Shown piece by piece: positions 33,233-43,708 of a stretch of 54,244 bases of DNA. A model generated the notes under the pieces. That model worked only from the letters and a program-made list of their open reading frames with translations. It made no database searches and had not been told where the DNA came from. Made by a program: the position numbers and the translations under genes. Positions within the stretch are counted from its first letter, which is position 1. Each line of letters opens with the position of its first letter. Source of the stretch: Psilocybe azurescens (Eukaryota > Basidiomycota > Agaricomycetes > Agaricales > Agrocybaceae); NCBI GenBank assembly GCA_023853785.1, contig JAJIRX010000720.1, forward strand, positions 1-54,244, written 5' to 3'.

Positions 33233-35231
33233 GTTGAATTATTGTTCAAGGAAGTTGATAAAAAGGTGGTGGTCAGGCCAGGGAGTCTGTCGACGATTTA
33301 TAAACTCTCGGATAGTACAATTATGTCATACATTAAAACACTTGTTACATAGACTGTGGACCACTTTGCGTTCAGACCTCCACAAATGCGCCACTTGAGG
33401 CCACGTGCTGTTGCCTAAATATAGCGGGTCTAGCTTTGTGGTCACAAGTCTATTGGCTCTTTGAATCTATGTGTCCTTCCATGAATAAATAAATGAGCTG
33501 GTATATGTGTGTGTGTGCAATGCAAATTTGAAATACAAGTGATGTGCAGACGCCAGTAACATATAAGGAAAATATGGGCGGCAGATACAGCCCTTGATTC
33601 ATAGAAAATTCACATATAGCTTCGAAACTTATTGGGGTAATTTGGAGTAGCTTTTGAGAAGATATCTCAGTTCATTCAACTACCTCATCTCCGATTCCAA
33701 GGTTCAGCACTAAGCAGATACTCAAATATGATCAGTTATTTCCAATTCGATACACATCACATAAGAAACGCATCTGAGTCTGGAATTTAGGCATGTGAAA
33801 AAATCATGGACTACTTAGTCATAAATTTTGCTCTTTGCATCAAAGAACTACGACAACACCGCAGAGTCTTCGAATTGTATCTGGATTCCACTACTTGCCC
33901 AATCACAGAAAATTGATGGTCGAGCCCCTCCTCATGACATTGCAGAGCATTTCTATAAGCTGTATTTAAAAAGACATTTAGTGTAAATCACGAACAAGGC
34001 ATGGGTATCGTGTCCCCGTTCTTGATACCATCACGCGTGACGCTCACTTTCAAGGGCAATGCATGTTGCAACGGTATCGTTCAAGCCGCGTTATTCGCAG
34101 CTATTACCTGGGTTACACTATCGGAGACTATTACGCCGGAAGCAGGTTAGCCTGAACATCAAATCACACATTGTGTCTATATTCTCTTAGAAGCCTCGCA
34201 AGTTATCTGTGGCATCATTTCGAGTCCTTCCTGATTTGGAAGCTATGCACAGCCTTATCTGTGGCGTCCAATGATTTTCTGAGCTAGAGCGGCATCTCTT
34301 GTAGGTCGTAAAAGAGCGCTTGTGCTTCTCTGTTGAGAATTTGATAAACTTGGCAGTACTACAAGGTTCTCCTTGGTTTTTTACAGTTACAAAATCAACA
34401 AAATGGTTCGAGTCATGGAGCTCGAGGAACCATGGACAAATTGTGCTATTTATAGGTTTAACCCTAGGGGATGGCCTACCGGCGTCGCAAATCATATCCT
34501 ATTCTAGCCTGCTCTTGTAGTAGAGCTTATGAAGCATCGGTATGAGTATGTCAAGCTCACATAGGGCTATTTCTGTCTGCCCCTCAGTCACATTGGCACT
34601 CCAACAATATTCCGCAACCACATTTCCCCCTGAACATCGTGGCGCCAATTAGAAATTGCCTGTGTTCAGAGCCTTAGTTTGTATCTGTCTTTAAATTTGT
34701 GATCTTTGATGGTACAACTAGTAGGGCCTGTAGAAATGGCATAGCATCCGTGGATTCCTACACTATAACGAGAATCTCAGGTCTCTGAAAAACTGTAAAC
34801 AGAAGAATAACCTTATATGATTTTAGATACAACAAACAAGCAACTCTTATGCATATCCTTCTAGTCGGACGAGCGTCTTTTCTTATGGTGTCGGCAAATG
34901 TCGTTGGTCACGTCCAAATTTAGCAATGGAATGCCCCACGCTGAAGTGCCGTGAGTGGCGGCTTCTTCATCGGAAAAAAATCGAAGTGTTGAGTTCTCCG
35001 TGAATTCTGGGGTAGAAACAACTCCGGCCTAGCAGTCTTTTCATGGCTATGCAAAGATACCGACATAATAGACCAGCCTGAAATCTATCTCAATGAGGGC
35101 GGTACCTGTCAGAATGTGTTTTCTACCTAACGTATCACCGTCATATTTCCATCGCAATATAAGGGTCTCCCAAGATCTTGCTTGCTGTCGGTGTGTTCCC
35201 CGTTGCTTCATACCTTCTACACTTGACGTTC
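33233..35231. other. Mostly empty 2-kb region
   Basis: AT-rich with few open frames. The only candidate is the short spliced ORF at 34001-34234 listed next. The remaining 34235-35231 shows nothing I can support. Confidence 0.4.
34001..34234 (+). CDS. Possible short spliced ORF
   Basis: TATTTAAA at 33963-33970 precedes an ATG at 34001. The frame MGIVSPFLIPSRVTLTFKGN runs through a hydrophobic stretch (IVQAALFAAITWVTL), crosses a 45-nt GT-AG intron (34146-34190) in phase, and ends SQVICGIISSPS with TGA at 34232-34234. This gives 62 residues. It could be a small membrane or secreted peptide gene, a truncated gene, or chance. Confidence 0.32.
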
Positions 35232-36172
35232 ATGCCAAAAGATAACACTATTAAAGGAGGGCATAGTAAGCCGGTCCATTACCGTGCGAGGCATAAAAAG
35301 CTTGGTCATCTCAAAAAGAGGGGAGCATGCTGGCTGGTATAATGAATCCGTAATGCAGTCTAACCTTATTATCTCAGGTTACAGAGCACGGTTTTAAGGA
35401 GAGGCTCAGGGTAACAGAGTCCCAAAGCCGAACTTCAGGACCCATATACTGCGGTGTATGGGATGCAATACAGGCCTATTTTATCGAGATGAACAGCGAG
35501 AACTACCGTTCTGCACCCGACGAGCTCGATGTAACTATTGGAGTCAGCATCCCATGTGGCAATACCCCTATCACCTCCTCTAACATGAGTTGGTCCCCGA
35601 GATACACTCGTTGAGGATTGCCCAGAGTCACCCTACCTATCACAATTGGCAAAGCGAGCCTTTTCAGCATGAAGCATATGGTCTGGATCCGCCCCAACTA
35701 CTCGATCTCCCCGAACAATATCCAGGGTCGGTGCCAGATTTGACAGCTCATAGTCTCTATCAACCATGGGAACACGTATATGTCACCAGTCCCAACACCC
35801 ACAAATTTCACCCATATCAGCAAGCAGGATCGCAGGTCATGATGATGGGGAACGAGTTCACGAGGCAAGTTCATTTGGTTTACATGAATATCAATAACAT
35901 ACAGAATTCATTTTAGTCCGGCGGACTTTCCTACAAATGTTGAGCTGATTGAACCTAATGTTTTTCCGTGGAGCGGCGAAGCAATTGTCTCAGGAGGAAT
36001 GCCCATCATCTCCAGTAACTCTCAACAACTATCCGCCTACGCTCTTTTGATTCCAGCAATATTATACACCCACAACCAGGTGGCAGGCTATGAGTCCTTC
36101 GCAGCTAATGCAGCATTCTCCGCGTCAATTCACCGTCCAAGCATCCAACCACACAACCCCATGCTTTCCTAG
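35232..36172 (+). CDS. Unrecognised gene with a basic N-terminus and a GC-AG intron
   Basis: The ATG at 35232 starts a strongly basic His/Lys/Arg segment (KPVHYRARHKKLGHLKKRG), then ACWL. A 41-nt GT-AG intron (35337-35377) leads to VTEHGFKERLRVTESQSRTS and VWDAIQAYFIEMNSENYRSA. One missing C near 35597-35600 shifts the frame to IHSLRIAQSHPTYHNWQ, LLDLPEQYPGSVPDL and PYQQAGSQVMMMGNEFT. The last intron, 35865-35916, starts with GCAAGT and ends TTTTAG; using it extends the frame through SPADFPTNVELIEPNVFPWS to the TAG at 36170-36172, whereas the nearby GT gives an early stop. About 260 residues. The basic head and Pro/Gln/Ser-rich tail would suit a nuclear regulator, but I recognise no domain. 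Confidence 0.55.
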
Positions 36173-36218
36173 AACATCAGGCAATTTTAATCCCCTTCCA
36201 ATAATCGAAGCTGACGCC

Positions 36219-36251
36219 GCGATCCAAGGTCGACACTCGACCTTGGATCGC
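36219..36251. repeat. Perfect 15-bp inverted repeat with a 3-nt loop
   Basis: Arms 36219-36233 (GCGATCCAAGGTCGA) and 36237-36251 are exact reverse complements around the loop CAC. The hairpin begins 47 nt after the stop codon of the gene at 35232-36172, so it probably lies in that gene's 3' UTR. Confidence 0.85.
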
Positions 36252-37263
36252 ACAGAGCACCTCTCTATCATTAAAATTTCAAGTCATTGACAGTTCGCTA
36301 AGCCCATACCCTAAACCATGACACTTGAATGTATCTGTAGTTCTCCTGATATTCATCAACCGACCAACCAATCCCTCTGTAGAAGATAGTCTCAAATTGA
36401 CTTCTGGACGTTCGCACCATGCTGTAAGTATTATTTCTGACCTTCAAACGATATCAAATAAGGTATAATGCTTATTCGCAGTGTACGTCGAGAAAAGAAG
36501 ATGAATGATATGCGATAATTGCTGTGCACTTGGATATAAACTGGCTATGCTGCCAGCGCTGAGCGGGATCACTTAGCGTACAATCTTCTAAAATGAGGTA
36601 ACAAAACACTATTTGCAGACGATGACACTGAGGAATTGAGGTATGCAAGGATCAGAAGTGAGGGCAATGGCAGAACGACGATAGAACTTCTCCTGTGTTG
36701 TTAATACTGGCCTTGCAACTGCAGCGGTAGGCAATAGTAGTACTGGCTCCTGACTGGGAGGTATGTGGGTGATACTCATTAGATGGCTATCTTAAAAGTC
36801 ACAAGATACATAGTCTTTCGTAGACAACCTTCGATATGATGGCATGAGTGTGTGTGATGTTCTTCAAGATGCCCTACATCACAAAAAAGTCGACTTTGTC
36901 AGAACGTTGAGTGGTGTTGTTGGATATTGAAACTTATGGGCCATGATATTCCAACCGCTTCTACGTAAGCTGGTACGGTATCTCCCAGCGGGCCTACGGG
37001 GCAGAGCTGATATTATGGCATTGGTACTTGCATATATGTGTAAAGGCACATGTTAGCACACCGTTGGAATCAAACAACTGGACGTTGCCTAATCCCGTCA
37101 AAGCTCTAAGACGAGCTGATGCATGACTTCAACTTGGGACGTCAATGACTATGATCACATCATAATTTCGTTGTACAAAAGCTATCAGTTGCCAAGCGCA
37201 GGAATGCACAGAAAATGAACGAGACCAGTAAACAAATAAGTATGGCTGACCATTAGAGTGGAT
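36252..37263. other. Gap without supported gene
   Basis: About 1 kb of AT-rich sequence between the unrecognised gene and the kinase-like gene. No open frame of note on either strand. Confidence 0.45.
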
Positions 37264-38383
37264 TTAGTATTCCCAAGGCTCAAGGATGACATCCATTTCC
37301 ATCATCTCAAGCAAACGGCCCAGGGTGCCTACTTGCTGGTAGTAGTGTTGTTTGAGCGTCCAGTCAGTTTTACGGGCTCTATCAAAGTCGACTGCACGAT
37401 ATTTATGAACGCAGTGGTGGTAGGGACATATTTTACCGGGAAGACTAGCTCCCTGAGTTGAAATTGTAGAGTCAGAAGAGGTGAGAATATTGGAGTAACG
37501 CATGTCTGGTTGGTCAATTCCAAGTCGTGATAGGTCGCTGAAGATTGCCCATATATCTGAGCTGTCAAATGGGTTGAGAAGGAATCCTTGATGGTACAAA
37601 TGTTTATATACGACTGACCGGTCAAGTAGACGGTCGCCTAACGGAAGAAGTTCGCCTACTCGTTCGAGAAGCAGGATTGAAAGTCGATTGGACCTGGAAT
37701 TGCTACCGAAAAGTTTCGTAGTTTCAGCAGAGGTTGATAGTATTTGCCATCTCCGGTCAATGTCGGCTTCAAGCCAGCCGTAACAAAGCGGTATAGCGAC
37801 ACCCTGTAGGCATTCCATCTCATCATACATAGATGCCTCATTTGCTAGGTCTTCCAGACGAGCTTGATCTGCGACTTTGATGACAAGACCGGGAAGGAAC
37901 GGAAGACCAGGCTCGGAGATATCCACAGATTTGTCAGAAAGATCGAGAAGGCGAGACAGAGAAGTCGAATAGACGCTTCCACAGCGACCTTCTCCCCACA
38001 ATATTCTTGACAGTAAGCGTTAATTGAGCGGTTCCTGCTGGAGGTAGCGATGAAGGAAGACGGAGAGGAGGCCCATCGGGTAAAATTGATGGCTGAAGAG
38101 TTCGATATCCTCTTGCTTCTTCCGGGACACGTCGATGTAGGATTATGCTAATAAATTGGCCGTGCTCATCCTTCACGAAGTCGTTTACGACCAGCCTGCT
38201 GATAGAATTTGTTGCCTGAGAGGAGAGTTGAGTTCAAGAGGCAGACTTAATTTAGTCGGTCCCTTACCAGGGGTCCCTGTAGCATGTTTCCAAGCGGACA
38301 GAAAGAGGAACCAGGTTCGGAATTACGTTGTTGGCGACCACGTCAGCATCAGACACGAGAGACACATATGGACTCCCGGTTGA
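37264..38383 (-). CDS. Divergent protein-kinase-like protein
   Basis: Member of the large mushroom family of divergent kinase-fold proteins. Exon 1 seems to start near 38383 (the exact ATG is uncertain) and contains SLVSDADVVANNVIPNLVPL; an intron with GTAAGG and CAG ends leads to ISRLVVNDFVKDEHGQFISI. The glycine loop is GEGRCGSVYS, the VIK lysine is in LVIKVADQARLEDLANEA, followed by GVAIPLCYGWLEADI and LSILLLERVG. The catalytic-loop position reads IDQPDMRYSNIL and the DFG position AVDFDRARKT. The stop is near 37264. One extra G near 37995 (GTGGGGAGAAGG) breaks the frame before the glycine loop. HRD has become QPD (Asp kept) and DFG has become DFD, so phosphotransfer is possible but unproven. 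Confidence 0.8.
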
Positions 38384-38430
38384 TGACGTTGATGTCTGAC
38401 AAAGAACTAATGGACCACAGAGAGACACGG

Positions 38431-38438
38431 TTTATATA
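38431..38438 (-). promoter_or_regulatory. TATA-like element of the kinase-like gene
   Basis: Minus-strand TATATAAA, about 50 nt before the likely start of the kinase-like gene. The 38384-38675 spacer is shared with the divergent SAP-domain gene. Confidence 0.4.
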
Positions 38439-38675
38439 CAGCTTGACGCTCCTTGTGATGCCAGAATGAGGATAACAAGAGTTAGAACGTTTACTATGAG
38501 CAATTTCAGAGGGAGCCAAAAACACAAGGAAGAGATTTCATCGGAGTTCGAACTTTGTGCTTGGGAATCAACAAACGCGGTCACATGACCACATTGTGTG
38601 GTTGAATTAATGCTGTTGTCACGATCCTTCTTTGTCTTTTCAATAAGTCCACTTCATGCTTGTACGCCGCTCATA

Positions 38676-41600
38676 ATGTCCACTACAACCCAGATACTTT
38701 TTAATTCACCAGCACTGCATTCGCTGAAGCGCGAGCAGCTCGTCAAATTGTGCAAAATCCATTCAATCAAGGCATCAGGAAAGAATGTGGAGCTTATCCA
38801 GAAGCTTAGGCTACATGCGCAGAAATTGCCCAAGGACTCGCCACTGAGCATCGCAGCTCGCAGTGAAGAGCATGGACCAATACCTATACAGGTTCAATTA
38901 CCTGAATCGCAGGAACAAGAGAGCGAGCAGGAAACCCGGGACGATGCCTCTTATCAGAATGCTAGATCACGACCGAGCGAACAGTGGGAAATGGTCATGG
39001 ACAGCATCGAAGAACTCGAAGAGGAGTCATCCCAGGGAACGCTGACGTCTCAGCGTACACCCTGGCCACATTGGGGTAGCTGGAGAGTTCGGAACTGGTG
39101 GATCAAAATGTAGGTTCTTTGTTAAACCCGTGCATAAAGACTCTTTCATGTTTTTATCTCATGAATGCTCTCCTTCCAGCCATCACAGTTAGTTCCTCAA
39201 TTAAAGCTATCGCCACTTCTCTGGGTCTGAAGAAGGGGAATTCTAAATCCACAACAGCGTCGACTTCTTCAATGAGGATCGCCGCCTTCAGCCCGCAGGC
39301 CGTCCAAGAAGCGACAGACGAACTCTCCCAGAGATCGACCCCCTATTCCTCTCTGCCCGAGTCCACGTCGCTGCCACAGACGGACCACTTCACCCTCGAC
39401 AACACCCGTATGTCAATAGATGGAAACACAGACATTCCTCTGCCAGGACATGTTCTTCGCCCTGGCATCCCGGCCCCAGACAATGCACGTCTCAGCATGG
39501 GTACAGGGGCCCCTTCTACTCCCTCACGTCCTACAACAACCATCAGGCTCATCTCCAACCCCCTTTCACATCCAGGGCCTAGCGTAGACCATAGCTACGC
39601 CTCAGGAGAGAACGGGACGCCGCAACTTAAACCATTCAAAACCAGCTTCGATATTACCTTTGGAAGTCCAGTCCCTAATGGCTCCAGCTTTAACTTCGGT
39701 AGCCTAAGTACCTGGCCACCGAGGAGCGAAGACGATGTTCAAATGAAAGGCATCTACCCTACCTTGTCTTTCGAAGATCTCCCCCCTCGCTTGAGATGAA
39801 ACCTCCTGGGACACCTGCAAAAGCAGGCGATGTTACTGTCCATGGATCCTTGGCTATACCCAAGTCACCGGACGTCTTTGTCTTCGGCACACCTCACAAA
39901 GTCACCGACGACCAATTCCGCTCCGCTGCTGTGTCCGTTCTAGAAGATCTAAATCGTCAATTGCGTGAAGACGGTGTCGAGGAAATCGAGAACGATATCA
40001 TTGCCAAGCTCCATCCAGGGAGCTTAAAGGAGCCTCCTCGAAAGATCAAGCCTATCCCTGCTTCTAAACGAGGCGAGATCACCGATAAGTTCCAGCGACT
40101 TCATGAGGAGGAGTTCCATAAGATGGAAGGCATCGATTCTCTGGTGAAACGGCGAGAGAGACTTGTCCCAAAGAAGCTGCCAGGGGATGATGAGAAACCT
40201 GTGCTAGGCAAGAAGCGCAAATCGAGCGCCCTTGGCAGTGAGGGAGGCCTTGGATCACGTAGGCCGAGCGCGATTACTGCCCGCCGTGCCAGTAACACCC
40301 GTGTCATCAGTAATGGTCGACGGGCGAAGGCACTTCCTGGGGCGTTTGATATGGACGATGATGATGATGCAGAGGAACAGCAAGAAGACCGAGCGGGTAA
40401 GCGTGTCAAAATGGACCCCGAATCCGTTTTATTGCCAGAGGAGGAGGCGAAGAAGCAAGAAATGGCAGAACAGCATCGCTTGGAACTGGAGAAAGAGAAG
40501 GAAGCTATTCGCAAGAAGCTCGAGGCTAATAGGGCGCGGAGACGAAGCAGTGCTGCCCATGGAGGTTTGTCTGGCCGTAAGAGTGGGAGAGTCAGTGTTG
40601 GCAAACCCAGACAAAGTATTCTTGGTAAAAATTTCTTTCTTTCTGGATTTTCGAAGTTCTGATAATCGTTTTAGTCAAACCGAAGTCTAAGCCTGCTAAG
40701 TTTGGCTTCTTATCTTCCGCTAAATCCCTCGTTCAAAGTGTCTGGAATCGTGGAAAGGGACCTACGCCAGCCGTCGCTGGACCCAGTCAGATCCCCAAAG
40801 CTTCAACTGCCGCTGCGAAACCAGAACCCGCCAAGGAGAAGATGGGTCCACCATCGTTTGTCCCTACGAAGAAATCGTCAGTCGCACCTCAAGTTAGTGC
40901 TGCTGTGGCCAGCGGAAGCCGAGGTCCTTCGACTAGAATCAGTGACGCGAAACAGAAAGCAGGGGATGCCAAGTCTCTCTCGTCTGTTAGAGGCTCCATC
41001 GCATCATCTTCACGATCACGGTCCCCGATGCCTGTGGCTGGTTCAAGTCGAAACAGTTTGCAAAGCAATACAGGCTCTCGGAGCAGGACTAGCTCCATCT
41101 TGTCTCCTGGGTCAAGGATGAGCTCCAATTGCAGGAACAGCCGCCAGCAGGTCCCGCAGTCCTACGAACGTTTCATCTATCGGTACTCGACTTTCATCTG
41201 CCACCGGGATGTCGTCCATTGGTGATGTGGGGAGCATGGGTGTTAGGAACGTAGCTGGGAGGAAATCTGTTATGTCACGGTCTTCGGCGGCGGGTTCGAA
41301 CTCTTCAAGATTTTCGAATGTGTCTTCGAGGTTATTTGCGCCCACTGCGAGTTCATTGGCGAAGATGGCTCGATCGCCTCCATCCGGTACCGATGGCCCA
41401 AACAAACAGACTCTGGGGTCGATCACCAACAGCCCCGTTGTCACCGCTTCCCCGAACGCATCAGGCACTTTCTCACCGAGACCAGGGGGATATTCAGTAA
41501 ACCCCTTACATTACCTCCCCAGTCTGGTATCCCAACTCCTGTGAAGCGAAGACTTCCTCAATGACCAAGCAACTACTGGTGCTGCAGGAGACGACAATTC

Positions 41601-41985
41601 ATCGAAGGATCAGGGTAAAACCACCGCCGCTTCGTCCACCCTCGTCCGCACACACTCGCTCAATGGCAGGAAACCGCGCATATCGAGATCGAAAGTAATC
41701 GCGCGTCTAGCTTCGCAAAGGGCGGCCGGTGGGAGTGGTCCCCGTGCAGCAGGCGTGTCTGCACTTGCCCCGAGAGCATCCAATGTTGCTGCTGCTGTTG
41801 GTGGACGCGTGGTTAGCGGTGGGAAGACGCGGTCTAGTATTGGGGCGAAAGTGTCTAGGGCAAGTTATGGCGGTGGGACAAGGTCCCGTCCCAGTGTCGG
41901 GACCAGTGGGGGAGTGGTAATGAGCGCAAAAAGAGGGCAAGGCAGAGTGAGTATGCGAGGAGAAGGAGTAAAGTCGGCCCATTGA
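38676..41985 (+). CDS. SAP-domain protein with a long disordered basic C-terminus
   Basis: SAP motifs bind AT-rich or scaffold DNA, so a nuclear chromatin or mitotic role is likely. After MSTTTQILFNSPALHSL comes the SAP helix pair LKREQLVKLCKIHSIKASGK and NVELIQKLRLHAQKLP. Then follow a Ser/Thr/Pro-rich region, TPHKVTDDQFRSAAVSVLED, KRGEITDKFQRLHEEEFHKM, a KKRK-type nuclear signal, an acidic DMDDDDDAEEQQED, a charged helix (LELEKEKEAIRKKLEANRAR) and a very long Ser/Arg/Gly tail ending RGEGVKSAH. Introns: 39111-39188 and 40625-40674. At least six one-base breaks occur, including a C run one short at 39781-39786, and others near 39060, 41128, 41490 and 41560. About 1,050 residues. I do not recognise a named orthologue; the layout recalls NuSAP-like proteins, but that is a guess. 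Confidence 0.75.
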
Positions 41986-42765
41986 ACTTCGATGGTATTG
42001 CTCCGAAAGGAGTGGATGTTGATATGAACTAACGCATTGACGAATTCTGATGATCTTTTCTTTTCTTTCCCTTTTCGTTTCTTCCGAGAGCCTCTCGCTT
42101 TAGCTTTGCAGGCAGAGAAAGTGAATGTTCTTTCTTCTTGTTTGTTTGTGTGTTCCAACCATTTCTCAAATTGAAATTTCTTGTATTCGGAAATGATGAA
42201 TCCTTTCGCTTCTCTTTTGTGATTTTTCTCTTTTGTCTTATCTTCTCTTTCATCTCTGCCTCTGATCTGTCCGTGCACAAATTTTCTGGTGCTCCCAATG
42301 AGCCATTCTTCTCCCCATTGGCACTTTTTATTCAAAGCACCGATCTGTGCTAATGATTCGAATTTCCTTAGAATAAATGTTAGTCTTCTCCCCATATTTA
42401 TCTGTGTTATCGTGTATGTATGTACCTGTACAGCTATTTAAACGCATAATGGTCCCCACATAAATAGTGGATCAAGTATCTGCTATGTGTCGTAGAATTA
42501 AACATCTCCGCACTGTCCATTAAAAAACTGGTGCAAATTTTAAGAGCGAATGCATGGCGCCTCTTGAATAAGGCTTGTACTTGTCATTTCTTCTATTTTC
42601 ACTTATTCTCACATGATAGACAGTCAGGCCTTCAGGCTTTCAAAACGACAACACACCAAAGTCAGAAGGAGTGATACAGAAATCCATACACAAGACGCTT
42701 ATATCGATCTAACTACTTCAATCTTGCGTATTCTAGACCAATTTAAAGTCCTTCATGCTAGAATA
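41986..42765. other. 3' flank between convergent SAP and GST genes
   Basis: Pyrimidine-rich on the plus strand from 42050 to 42300 (many TTTCTTTC runs), which creates long open frames on both strands with very biased composition. No gene supported. Confidence 0.5.
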
Positions 42766-43708
42766 TTACACATCCCTGGCGAAGCGTTTTGCATAATTGT
42801 TCTTGACAAACTCCTGTATCCAAGATTAGTTATTTTTGACAGACGTGGACAAACAGTGCTTCTCATACCTCGTCGAAAGTCTCCTTGTAGCTGTCTCTGC
42901 TCTTGAGGTCGGAGAAATATTGCCTGAACCTGGAAAACCTGGGCTCCGTTTCAATCTTGGCCCAGGCCGCTTTACCTTTTCCTGCTTCAAATTTCCCAAT
43001 ATCATTCTTCAAGGAGACCTCCGTCCTTGCAAAGAAAGGAGTAATAGCAGCATCTGCAATGGTCCATTCACCGATGGCGTATCCTTTCACAGGGAGGGAG
43101 ACCCTGTATAACGTCGATGCCATCAAAGATAGCTTCCACGTCCTTGGTACCAGACACTGCTCCGAATAGAGCACCAGTGAAGGCGGGCGTGGTAGTTTCG
43201 ATGAAGAAACGTGCTTTGGCGCGCAGGACTGGATCTTTCGGCAGTAAACGGTTCTCTCTGTCGAGGTCCGCGAAGAATTCGAGAAGAACGCCTGACTCTG
43301 CAATCTTTACGGACTCCGGAGATGGGTTCTCAGGGGACGCGTCAGGGCCGCCGTACGCAATCGCTGGGACCTATATCCCCAAGTTAGAAGGCTGCAGATG
43401 TCGACACGGGTTTAAAGTTCACCTTGCTGGCTTTGTTGACCTTGGGAGCATACCACTCCGGCTTATTTGATAAGTCGATTTCATAGCGCTTATAGGGAAG
43501 TTTCGATTCTTTGAGGGCAAGTTCGGTCTGCAAAGTAGAAACTATATAAGAGCAAGATCTTTGGACAAAGTCGAATGACCATTAGCGCTTACTCTGTGAG
43601 CCCATGGGCAGACCTAAGGGCGCAGTGCTTGAAAGTCAGCTGATAATCAGACAAGTCGGTCGCGGAATTGTTTACCTTGGCGGTGTAAAGTGTGATTTGC
43701 TTTGCCAT
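42766..43708 (-). CDS. Glutathione S-transferase-like protein with a CPWA active-site motif
   Basis: Thioredoxin-fold N-dom plus helical C-dom protein that conjugates or reduces substrates with glutathione; the Cys motif suggests an omega- or lambda-like thiol transferase. Exon 1 (33 nt, 43676-43708) is MAKQITLYTAK. Exon 2 (21 nt, 43593-43613) is VCPWAHR, the active-site motif. Then TELALKESKLPYKRYEIDLS, NKPEWYAPKVNKASK, VPAIAYGGPDASPENPSPES, VKIAESGVLLEFFADLDREN, VLRAKARFFIETTTPAFTGA, YAIGEWTIADAAITPFFART and KAAWAKIETEPRFSRFRQYF. The last exon encodes EFVKNNYAKRFARDV, with the stop at 42766-42768. All splice sites are GT-AG. One frame break lies near 43095-43105, before LPVKGYAIGEW. About 250 residues, the usual family length. 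Confidence 0.9.

Noticed and set aside
40101..40604. Minus-strand 167-codon frame opposite the SAP gene
   Set aside because: It is very Ser/Leu-rich, as expected from the antisense of a Glu/Lys/Arg-rich region, and has no independent support.
42029..42395. Charged minus-strand frames in the SAP/GST intergenic region
   Set aside because: Purine-rich 3' flank read in open frames gives Lys/Glu/Arg repeats; no conserved motif.
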